Part shown: positions 11,369 through 22,100 of the stretch, in pieces
Layout: each line of letters starts with the position of its first letter
How positions within the stretch are numbered: the first letter of the stretch is position 1
Origin: Chytridium lagenaria
Taxonomy: Eukaryota; Chytridiomycota; Chytridiomycetes; Chytridiales; Chytridiaceae
Reading direction: 5' to 3'
Assembly (NCBI GenBank): GCA_025449115.1
Contig: JAHLKC010000008.1
Location: forward strand, 186,001-250,000
DNA length: 64,000 nucleotides
The notes under the pieces: model-generated
Told to the model about the DNA's origin: nothing
Databases searched by the model: none
Seen by the model: only the letters and a program-made list of their open reading frames with translations
Made by a program: the position numbers and the translations under genes

Positions 11369-14300
11369 ATGCCGCCTAAAAGGCAAAAGGGGTTTCAAGA
11401 CGTTGAGGTGGAGAGAGAAACCCAAAGCGACCAAAAGCCGCACGGAAAGGATGCAGAAGATATCGATAATGAGGCAGACTTTAAGGTCAACTCTAGTAGT
11501 TTGGACTATCGATTTCATCACTGCAAACATGGATTCCTCGATACTCTCTCTGCTGAAACAAAATGTTACCTGAAAGTTGTGTCAGGAAAGACGATCCCAA
11601 CGACGGCACAGGGTTATCTAGAGCGCGTTCAAAAAGTTTCTTCACGTGCCGCCTTTCAAAGACTTCTTCAGGATTTCAAAAGAGATGTTGGATTCAAATA
11701 CCCTCAGCCCCTTCTAGGTATGTGCTATATTTTTATTTACTGGTTTTTCTTCTTTCGGAATATAATACTAAATCTTATAATTAGATTCACTTCTGGATCT
11801 GACACACGTGGAGGTAGCCATGCATTTACTGGAGTGCCCGAAAGGTCAAGTCTATGGGGCCGACGATCAAACTATGACTGGTCAGATCCTGTCACGCTTC
11901 CTAAACGTGATTGCTGATATCGACACCCACAAGAGCAGCACCAGTCACAGGATGTTTGCTGTACCTTTTATTTCAGAGCTCAACAAATACTGCCCACGTG
12001 TCTTGTCAACCACTGCAGCCCATGAGGAGGAGTGCTCCGACTTGAGGATCAGTGACGCATGGGCTACCTTTCTCACAACTCTAGAATATTTTATGTTCAG
12101 AGCTGCTGGGAAAAAGGTTGCATACATAGTTACTTATGGTGTTCGTGCCTTTGCCTCCACGTCTGCTATTCGAGATCAGCAGCTTTGTTCAGTGCAAGGA
12201 CTCAATCACCCAGCCCGCCTTATCAGACATCAACCCTTCTTCAACTCCACTTTGAGACCTTCAAAAGATCTTGAAAAATGGGAGAAGAAGGGATCCATCC
12301 ATCCAAGGCTTGATTTGGACGAACATCACATTACCGTCAAGAGTTGGAGTCGTTTGGCTTTGATAGCAATGGCTAGAGCACCCCTGGATAAGGATTTTTT
12401 TTGATCAAAATCATTCCATTTTAACCAAGAGGCTTGAGCAATTTTGGCCGCATATAGAACGTGAATTTCTCTGGCAGGACTTTGATGACAACCAACTTCA
12501 CTTATTTGCTGATGTTGAGAAAATCAGAAACAACCTCAGATGCGAACCGCCAAGCCGAGACATCAATGATGCTCTTCAACAACCTAACAGTATGATCGAT
12601 ACCACTGAAATGCAGCGGATCCAATCGGTGTTTTCTGGCAAGTTGCTGTCTGATCTTGGCTCACGTTCTGCCTTTAAGGGCAATATGGAACAATATGATG
12701 TCACATATCAGATGGATATTGATCACGATCAGCTAAGGAGAGCTGCTTTATTCTACGAGTTTGCTACGCGATTATGCCCCATCCTTTCAATTGGTCTTGC
12801 AACAGCTTTGAAGAAGATTGATACCATCACTAGAGGTCCACTTGCTTCAGGTAATTTATTCAGCTTAACTTGAAGTATTTTTATATCCAACATCTGTCCC
12901 ATTTTAATCTTGTTATCTATTTTAATTACAGGAGTCGATATCAGTCTACTCCGTGATGCTTGGGTGTCACAGTCTCAGCACACCCAAGCTGCCAATCTTA
13001 CGACGTCTTGGCATATTTGCTCATTCTTGTTTTCCGATCGACGACTTTCTGTTCAAGAAGCAATGACCAAGCTTGAAGGTGTCAAAAAGCCTCGTGTTTC
13101 AGGCCTGTCAGTTCTACAAGGTCTGGCCGAGTTTGACTGTAGTGGCAGTATGACTGGGAGGATTGTTCGACTATACAATGTCGGCAAACGGGGATATTTT
13201 ATGACACCTGGGTATAACGCAAGGCATCCCATTGCCTCCGAGACGATTAGGGGCCACTCTGAACGGACATGCCAAAGTCTCATCCATCTGTTTGGAAGGT
13301 TCGTCATAAGCAAGAGGTTCTCTGCCCTGGATCCAAGAGAGGCGAGAGGGAACATTGCAAGTTACTACCTATTGGATATTGCTCAAGTTGATCAGCTACG
13401 GCACAGTGTCTACAAAAGTCAGGGTAGTTTCTTTGAACAAGGTGGATCTCATCAACTCTAGATCTTTTCTAATTATTTTAATAGAGGTGCAATCTTCTCT
13501 GGCAGGAACTTCGGACGTCTACAATAAAAAGGATGAAGTTTACATGGAGGTGAGTTTGCTCTTGGCTCTAAATGTCTATCCATCTAAATATTTTTTTCTC
13601 ATACATTTTATATGTTTAAAAATAGATTGCTTCCCAAGCACAAATTCAAAGAGCCTCGTCTTTTCATTCTCTTCTGCTGTTTCTCTTCCTTTGTCTGATG
13701 CATCAGCATACTCAGCATATTTTGGGGAGGGGACAGGCTTTGCTTGAGATGTTGCTGCATAAGCATTACAAGTCAAAGAGCAGCCTCAAGTCCCGACACA
13801 ACCACAGCATGACTTTTCGAGAATTAGTGGATGCCCTTACGTGCTTTGGCTACCAACGTCATGACAACAATGCCTCACTGTAAGCCTCCCTTGCATTTTT
13901 TAAATTCTTAACCTCCTTTACTTTGCAGGTCATTACCATTTTGGATCAAACAAAACTTGTTTAAAGATCTTGCTAATGGTAGTTTGGTTATCGGTCAAGA
14001 TATAGAGTTGCACCCTCACGACGTTTTTTGCCTCAACATTATCATGAGCGCTAATGCACTTGACACGCTTCAAAATCCTTTGAATGACATTCTTCTCGTT
14101 CTCCAAGTGCCTCCCACTCTGGCTCAGACTCCTTCTTTCCCTGCGCCTTGCCCTGCTTTGCTATTTGTCAAGACCCGACCGCTGTCAAGAAGCAGCACCA
14201 ACATTGCCCCCAAGAGTGACTCTTCTCGTTTTCGTCAGCGGATTGAAACTCGGCATACGCCTTTGCACAACTATTACGCGGTACTTGAGGAAAAAGGTGA

Positions 14301-17089
14301 TGAGGAGGAGAAAGGTGATGATGAGGGGCCGTCATTCTTAGTGGACGTAGAGATGACAGAGAGCCAGGCGCCCGCATCTGCCACTGTGGAGGTTGGAGGT
14401 GATGGATGGTGTTGGTGTGGTCTCAGCGACTGGATACACGAGGTTAAAATTATTGTCAATGACCGGCTTGCCAGGAGAGGGTCGTGTTCAGCAAAAGACT
14501 GGGAAGAGGAGGTAAGATTTGATGACGAGGGTCAGGTCAAGAAGGGTGGAGAAAAGGATGTTTTTTACTCCCACTTGAAGCTCCCGCTAATGTCTACGGA
14601 TCCAAAGAGCTACAAAAAGGGAACGAAGAGTAGAGCTCTATTTGACCCCTTTGATAATCCTAGCTCTGCCACAAAGGATTTTGTCAACAAGCTACACCGC
14701 TATGGCCTGGAAGCTGCCAAAGTCATGCGCCTCGGAAAGTTTGTCTTGAATTGCTTTGCTAAGGTTTTCATTGCGGCCGAAGATGTGTTGATCTCTGAAT
14801 TCCCTGCGCAAGTCCTTTTCGTGCCTAAAGACATTCTACTCCCTCCACCCTCTATAAGTCTGGACACTCGCAACTATTCTCAAAGCTTTCTCGCGTCAAT
14901 GTTTTCCACCTTACGTCTAAATGTGCCTGAAGATTCTTTAAGGTGTCTTCATCACATTTATCAGGTGATTCTAGAAGATATTTTACAGATACCTGGTGGT
15001 AATCGAGAGAGGCATCAAAAGTAGAGCTCAGGAACAGAATAATCTTTATTATTGCTACCATTTTCTTTGGGTTGAATCAACCCATGGCTGTGTTCACGCG
15101 GGACATGGATCAGACGCGACTTGAGATTCAGGACGTGATCAAAATCACTGATGTTGACGTGAACGTGGCTGAGGGATTAACAAAACAGCCATCAAACGTC
15201 AATAGAGATGATGGGGATAGCTCTAGTGATAGCAGCAGTGATAGCAGTAGCGAAAGTGATTGTGCGGAGGAAGGAATTACGGGCGCTGAGAAGGATGACG
15301 TGATGGGCGGTTTGGATGAAGGCGAAGGAGGTGGGGAAGATCTGATGGAGGGAGTGGAGGGAATGGAGGGTGAAAGGAAAGGCCAGAAACCGCAAACATT
15401 TTTCAAGGTCACTGTTGACGGGGAATCTTATTGCTTGAATGTTGACATTGCAAAGGATGTGTGGAGACCCTATGGCAACTTTGAAGGAGTCAGGGCCATT
15501 ATTCGATTGCTCAACCACATCTTTTCGCAAGCCGCGCGAATTTTAAAACAAGCACATTCTGGAAGAAAAGGGGATGGATTTAGATATGTGGACCCGTCAG
15601 TTATCAAGAAACAAGAGAGCACGTCATCTGAACGGTTTTCCTTGAGAGAGCAAAATTATGCTCAAGAGGGAGCTTTTGAGGGTCTCGCAACATCACTTTA
15701 AGGTGGAGGTCGATCAGTCCCAACATTGCTTGCCAGTCGTCAAGATTGCATTTGGGGGCCTGACGTTTCGCTTTCAGTGGCTGGAGAACCATTGTTCTCT
15801 TGCCAAAACTCAACAAAATCGATCGCCATATTCTTTACGGTTTATTCAACAAGTCTCTTGAACTGTCTATCATCACTCCAAACACGGCGGTCTTTCCGGA
15901 TTCCTACAAGTATGTAAAGTCAATCTTGTCGTCGGCATCGTTGAGTGGGGTCAATGAAACACCACAGCTGTTACGACCTTTTTCTGCATTCAAGTGGTCT
16001 GTTGACATTAAGAAAGATAAGCCTCCGTTAGAACTACCATCAGCTAGAGAGACTAGAGCTCAAAAAACCCAAGCGATACAAGCAGCACCTCCGCCAGTTT
16101 TACAATCACTAAAGGTTACTGCTTCAGAATCTTTTAATAGCAAGGTTTTAGACTTATCGAGTTCACTTGGGTCGTTTCTGGCGCTGGGACGGGGATTGAT
16201 GAAATACTTGAATGAATTGGAAGATTACGCTGGGGAGATCGGAACCGATTTGCCAGGAGATGTTATTCATAGTCTGATGGCTAATTTACAAGGACGGATA
16301 TCAAGCTGGGTCAAGGATAAGCCTCCAAAGGGTCAGACAAGGGATATATTTGGTCACCCCTCGTTCCGCCGACACTTCAAAGTTGAGGAAGATGGGATTT
16401 TAATGCCAGACTTTGCTGTTTCCCTTCCCTTGCGGGAACATTTCATCCCGTTGGCTGCGCGAGACATGTCATTCAACTACAATTTTCGTCACGGTTGGAA
16501 AGTCACATCAAGATAAGGGCTTTCGGCCAGCCCCAAATGAACGGTTTCGGCATCTAGACAGTATTAAGGTTAATCTGCACGACAAGCATGAATACACTTT
16601 TAGTACCAAATCTGATTTGGTGTTCCCGCCGTCAGCTTGCTCTACATTACCGGTGAATTTTGGGGAGGGAAGAATTTATGTGGAAGATGAGACGCCTTTC
16701 TGTACGTGCCTCTAAAATTTCCTCCATCCTCCGTGCTCCTTCCATATATTGGTAAGTAATAGAGTTCTTTTAATTCATTTATTCAATTGGTCTTTTAAAT
16801 TTAAATGATATTAGATTCGAAGGAAAAGGACAAGATATTTAAGAAAAAGGGATATGCGACAAAATCACGGAAGGATAAGACGTATAGTCAAGAAAAGAAG
16901 GCCAAAAAGTTGGGAGGTCCTAGTAAGTTGCATGTTTCCTTTTTTCTTTTCACTTTTGCATCAGGCTAATCTTGTTGAAAAGACGGTGAATGGAGAGAGA
17001 CGCGCAAATGGCTCTTAGAAGAAAAGGCCAAACTGAGGTTAGCAGAGAAAAAGGTAGAGGAAAATCTGCTTCCGTGCGATTTACCTTAA
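11369..17089 (+). CDS. Very large protein of unknown family, multi-exon
   Basis: No family recognised. Starting at the ATG at 11,369, open segments linked by short introns (about 11,718-11,786, 12,853-12,931, 13,551-13,625, 13,881-13,928, 16,920-16,981) run to a stop at 17,087-17,089. The product is likely about 1,600 residues. The N-terminal 900 residues are mixed helical with no low complexity (for example AMHLLECPKGQVYGADDQTM and ARHPIASETIRGHSERTCQS). The middle has a WCWCGLSDW motif and basic patches; around 15,200-15,400 there is an acidic Ser/Asp and Gly/Glu-rich linker; the last 80 residues are Lys-rich and coiled (EKDKIFKKKGYATKSRKDKT). Frame breaks near 12,403, 13,490, 15,024, 15,700 and 16,516 are small and could be introns or single-base errors. 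No helicase, DDE, reverse transcriptase or integrase motif was found. Position inside the split M1 copy suggests an element-borne protein. Confidence 0.5.
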
Positions 17090-17110
17090 ATATTTGTTCT
17101 ATGTAAATAT

Positions 17111-17700
17111 TTATATTGATGGAAAAAGCCTAATGCGGTTGACCGGAATAGATCGTAGTTGGGATCTTCCCATACCTCTCTCAAGCGTTGGCTGAAATGA
17201 AAGGTTACAGCCATTTTTAATCATGAAAGCATCACTTCCTAATATATACCTCTTTATAAATAAACAAAGCTGAAACACTGCCGCTTTGTCTTTCGCGGAA
17301 GCCAGATGAGTAGCCGGCGCAAGGTCTAGGCACATGGAAGTTCAGATCTCCCACCTCCTCTCTTTCCTTTATAAACAGCGGAAGTGCCTGGTCATCGTCA
17401 ACAGGAGTTAAGTGGTGGTTCGAGTTTCCCACTGACAGACGATCTCTGGCTTCGAGCAGCGAAACGACGAGGTGCGTTTGAGGAGAATGGTGAAGGTGGC
17501 AACGAATTATTTGCCAAAGGGATCCGACGGATCGAATCGCCATCGGCAGTCAAGGATATACAGACTGAAAGTTATTATTAACTGTATCACTGAAACGGCC
17601 AACGGATTATGGAGAGGTTTTGTGCTTTCGGACCTCATAAAACTTTGCGGGAGGCTTCATATCTATTTTTTTTCGTTTTGGTTATATAGTGATGGAAGAC
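17111..17700 (-). pseudogene. 5' fragment of a second M1 copy (M1-prime)
   Basis: Near-identical in blocks to 9,630-10,250. Shared words include gcggttgaccggaatagat, cgttggctgaaatgaaaggtta and aagtgcctggtcatcgtcaa. The minus-strand translation contains SPQTHLVVSLLEARDRLSVG, against SPQTHLVVLLPEARDRPSVG in M1, and is open across the position where M1 has lost two bases (SNHHLTPVDDDQALPLF). It ends at about 17,111, after SQLRSIPVNRIRLF. The remaining exons are not here; one lies at 10.5-10.85 kb. This copy therefore preserves the better reading of the shared N-terminal exon. Confidence 0.65.
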
Positions 17701-17905
17701 AAGGAATTAAACAGAACTGCAGCCTTTGATCGGGATGACAACGCGAACTTTTTTTGGATAAAGAATTACAAAATTGCTTACTATACATATATAGCAAGAA
17801 ATAGTCGTGGCATATGTCGAATCCAGCCCATGGAGCCCTATAAAACGCACCTCTTTTTTTCGTCCATTCAATAGTCAACCCCTCCAGTGCGCACACATTA
17901 CAGCA

Positions 17906-19062
17906 ATGGCATACAACAACAACAACAACAGCAACAGCAGTTACGGCGGCAACATCTTCCAGCCTCTTCAGCACCAGCAGCAGCAAAACTCCCAGCATGA
18001 CTATAGTCACCAACAGTACACTAACCAATACCAACCAAACAATGGACAGCCACAACAACACCACCAGCAAGCTGGCTTTCAACACCAGGACGCGTACTCG
18101 CAGAGTTTTACCGCTCCTCACCAAAGCGGGCACAACAACAATCACGATTTGCACGGCAAGTTACCGCATTACGACAACCATAAGCAACAGGATCCAAAAG
18201 CGCCGTATGTCTTCTTACCGGCCGACAACACCCCGGTTGAAAAATACAATGCTCCATCAAACCGCAAAAAAAATCGTTGTTATAATCGCTATTGCTGTCG
18301 TGGCTATCATTATTGTGGTTGGTGGGAGTGTTGGTGCTTACTTTGCTCTCAAGTATGAATCGATGTTTCTCTATTTTTTTTTGTTTTTGCAATTGCTTCC
18401 AATCCTCTGACTTAAGTATTCGAATTCTAGACCCAAAGAGACTGCGAGCAGTTCGAGTAGCTCTCGTCCGGGCACCACTAGCACCACCTCCACTAGCGGC
18501 AGCATCGTAGACAAAAAATGGATTCGATCCACATTCAGTAAAAAGTGCTTGAAGGGCAACCCCGACTTGACCGTTACACTCGCCGACTGCACGGACGCCC
18601 TTAAAGAATTCGTTGTCACTCGTAAGTCATCCTGACACCAATCTTCTTCTTCTTTATTTCCAACTACTTACTCTTATAAAATAAATCAGAGGGATTTATG
18701 AAGAACAAGGCGCTTCGTCATATTCCAACGAACAGATGCCTCGGCTCCGACCTCCAGGTATATTGTCAATTTCTATTTCCCCTTTCTGACATTCCGCGTC
18801 TCGCCTGCAGAGCGTTGTCTTAGAATCATGTTCGGGAATCCCCCTCTCTTACAAGGATGACAACATCTTTCAATTTGGAGACGCTGACGGGAACCCTTCA
18901 AAGCAGTGTCTGAACGATATGCTTAAATACAAGTAAGCATTCAATCTCTAATTTCATATTCTCTTATAATTTATATATACTTACGATCTTCTCAGTGACG
19001 TTTGCAACCCCCGTCGAAGTTCAAGTCAAATGGCTCGTCGAGTAGCTCTTAGTGCCCTGTAA
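17906..19062 (+). CDS. Single-pass membrane protein with Asn/Gln-rich N-terminus and trefoil-like ectodomain
   Basis: Function unknown. The N-terminal 110 residues are Asn/Gln/His-rich and lack a signal peptide. A membrane helix (IVVIIAIAVVAIIIVVGG, about 18,275-18,330) is reached only through a one-base shift in an A8 run near 18,265. Exons then follow at about 18,432-18,620 (Ser/Thr stalk, then KKCLKGNPDLTVTLADCTDA), 18,690-18,758 (HIPTNRCLGSDL), 18,812-18,932 (VVLESCSGIPLSY) and 18,997-19,062 (VCNP, stop). The paired cysteines and the repeated lobe pattern match the C-terminal domain of the three kinases at 25-34 kb, where it looks like a degenerate ricin-B type beta-trefoil. Type II topology (C-terminus outside) is inferred from the absent signal peptide and basic residues just before the helix. 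It differs from its relatives by lacking the kinase domain. It ends 137 bp before the NLR gene, on the same strand. Confidence 0.68.
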
Positions 19063-19198
19063 CTGAATAAATGGTTGAGAAAAGCAAATAAAAGTTCTTT
19101 TACCTAAATCTAAAGAATGGCCAAGGTCTATCTAAAGTGCAAAGATGGCTTGTCATACGTACCTACAAATGTATTCGTGAAACACTGATCCTCAAAAA

Positions 19199-22100
19199 AT
19201 GGATCCTGCAGTCGTCAGTCTCCTGGAGAGCATCAACCTTTCAAAGTACATCGATGCACTCACCAATGCTGGTTTTGACTCGGTGGATGCTGTGAGTAGT
19301 TCCTGCAGCTTTCGACACTTTGTGACGCTTTCCAAAACTACCTCTCCTCACTGCTCACCTGTTATTGTATCCTGCATGGTATGCTCAGCTTAAGGAAGCC
19401 ACTTTTGAGGATCTTACTAAAGCCGGCGTCATCACCGGCCATGCACGACTCCTTCTACGCCGTTTAGAAACTAAATCTGGATCTTCGTCAAACAACGATG
19501 TACATCACGGAGCAGCCATCACTTCATCACCTAATTTCCCGATCGCCCCCCCAAGAAGGATAGTATCCATGGGTGGTGCCTTAATGGGAATACCTGGAGT
19601 TCCTGGAGTTCCTGGACCAGCTCCTCCAAAAAGAGTGACCTCTTTTCAAGTGACAACTCCAGAGGTACCTACTCGGAGCCCGGCGCAACCTACCCATGCT
19701 GAGAAAGCAAAGGCAGGTGAGGATAGAGATTTTCGGTGAATTCGCTCATTTGCCATAGAGAAGCAGGTAGAAAATCAAGTCATCGAGTTACAGAAAGATT
19801 GGAGATGCAAGGAAGGAAAAGAAGTTCATGATTTCTTCATCAGGTTGGACTAAGATTATCTTTATTTTAATTTCACCGTCGTTTTTGGTAGTTTTGCCTA
19901 ATTAATCTTTTAGTTATCGTGTGGAAGCAGAAAAAACCTCTGCCCAATTTATAAAGCTTTTAATTGCAGCCACATCTTCACATCATGCCTACCTTGATAA
20001 AGATTGCCTTGTTCCTGGTTCGCATTGGGATATTGGCTTTCTAAATGGTTTGATGAGATCCCATCTTATCATTTTGCTTTGCTCCGAAGATGCTCTTGTA
20101 AACGTTCGCCTTGCCCATCATAAACCTGACAATATGTTGCTAGAGGTAAGAATTCGATTATTTTCATTTCAATCAAAATGTAAGGAGTCATTGAGGTAAC
20201 TCTTGATTAGTGGGAGATAGCGTTAGATCGGATGGAATTGAGGAATTCATACATTCTTCCTTTATTTATGGCAAAATTCGGAAATGAGGTCACCCGGAAA
20301 TTCAACGCTTTTGACATCAGCACGTTCCCTGACGAGAAGCATTGCCATCATTGGAGTCCCAAACGACGAACGATTCGTGAAACTATAAAGGCGATTTTCA
20401 AACTGCAGGCTATCAAAGTTAACGATGATGATATGAAAATGTAAGTCAAATATTTTTTTGTCACTGACTCGCTTTTTAGATATATCCCGTCTATAATTGG
20501 AGTATATAATCAATTTAAGGAAAATCTCGCCACAACACCCATTGGTTTGTTTTTTTCCATTGTTTTGTGGTTTAAACATATGTTTTTAGAAAAGAAAACA
20601 GAGCTACCTAGTACGAGCACAAGTGAAGCTTTTGACGATGGTGTACGGCTAACTGCCGAGGAAGATGAGAAACTTTTAAAATGGTTATCACCGGTGACCG
20701 AAGATATGGACTTGGAGATGAAAATGTTAAAGTCAAGGCATGCAGAGGGGACTCGATCGTGGTTACTCGAAGACGTTGTAAGGTGGGCAACAGATCTTGA
20801 TTCCTCGAGAGTCATGTGGCTTCGAGGTGATGCGGGTGTCGGAAAGGTAAATCTTTTTGATATTTTCTGTTGCATGTTAAGCCTAAACAATTTATTTTAT
20901 TTTATTTTATTTTTTTATTTTATTTTATTTAGTTGTTTTTAAAACAAACATTAACTTATTATTTTCGCCAGTCTATAATGGCAGCCGTTGTCGCCACCGA
21001 CCTTTTGTCAAAGGCACGACTCGGGACGGCCTTTTTTTGCAGATACAACAATCACCTCCGCAATTCTCCTCGCTCCCTCATTCTTACCTTTGCCTACGGT
21101 CTCACCCAATGGGATGCGTCTGTCGGTGAAGACATTCTTCAAATTTCGCAGGAAAAGCCTGACCTCTTGAGCGAACCCAACAGTGTTATTTTCCGAGAGC
21201 TCATTCTTGAACCGTTACTGCGCTTTGAAAAACGTCTGAGGGCAGACACCAGAAAGTACGCCATTTTTGTGATTGATGCTTTGGACGAATGCGGTATCAT
21301 GGGACAACGTGATGACTTTCTTAATGTGCTTACAACCGAATGCGGCCAGCTACCCCACTAAAATCTTTGTTACTGGCCGTCCAGAACCTGACATTGTGGC
21401 GGCATTCGAAAAGACCAGAATCCCAACGCAGCTTCTTGGAGCAAGTGCCGATAATAATCTCATCGATGCTAGAATCTATGTTTCTGGACGATTGAAAAAA
21501 GAGGCTAAGCTTCAGAATCCTCAAGAACTTGACGAAATTTCGAACATTATTGTGCAAAGATCCGAGGGAATTTTTTTGAGACTCGTTCTCGCCAGTGATA
21601 GATTAATCTTTGAATCCAAAACCAACCCTATCCACCTCGATTTCGCACGTGAGATTTCTTTCAATGAGGCGGACACTTACAGAGGCGTTTTCGAACGATT
21701 GGACCAACTGGTCGGTCCTGCCGGAAGATCTATCACTTACGCACTTACCTGCGGCCAAGAACCTCTCAGTCCTAACGGGCTTGCTCGTCTCTTGAACCTG
21801 GATGACAAGACTGTGGAAATTGCTATCACATGTCTTAATATGGTTGTTAATCGTTCCACCAATGCCCATGGAATCAGCCAAGTCGCCTTTCGACACAAAA
21901 CTGTGGCGGATTGCTTGCTTGATGAGAACAACACACATTTCCGGGTCGACCCAGAAGCTGCTAATGCTGAGCTTGCTGCTGCATGTGCAAGACAACTCTC
22001 TGCGTCACTGAAAGTGAACTTATGTGGACTTGAGATGCCTTGTGTACCGCATTCCCACATTAAGGGTTTTGAGGACCTTGTGCAGGAAAGTGTGACGGAG

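Larger units (their letters stand above)
10840..17115. mobile_element. Candidate 6.2-kb insertion splitting a duplicated M1 copy
   Basis: The pieces of M1-prime at 10,478-10,850 and 17,111-17,700 are on the same strand and are consecutive in the M1 reference: the first continues where the second stops, within about ten bases. The simplest reading is that roughly 10,840-17,115 was inserted into an M1 duplicate. The segment contains one long gene (11,369-17,089) that ends about 25 bases before the right junction. No terminal inverted repeats, target-site duplication or known transposase motif could be seen by eye, so the element class is unknown. Alternative: an ancestral rearrangement moved a cellular gene into the duplicate. 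Confidence 0.5.

Noticed and set aside
9630..17700. The repeats at 9.63-10.25 and 17.11-17.70 kb as LTRs of one retrotransposon
   Set aside because: They encode part of M1 on the minus strand, lack LTR end features, and the sequence between them has no gag or pol motif. A split gene duplicate explains them better.
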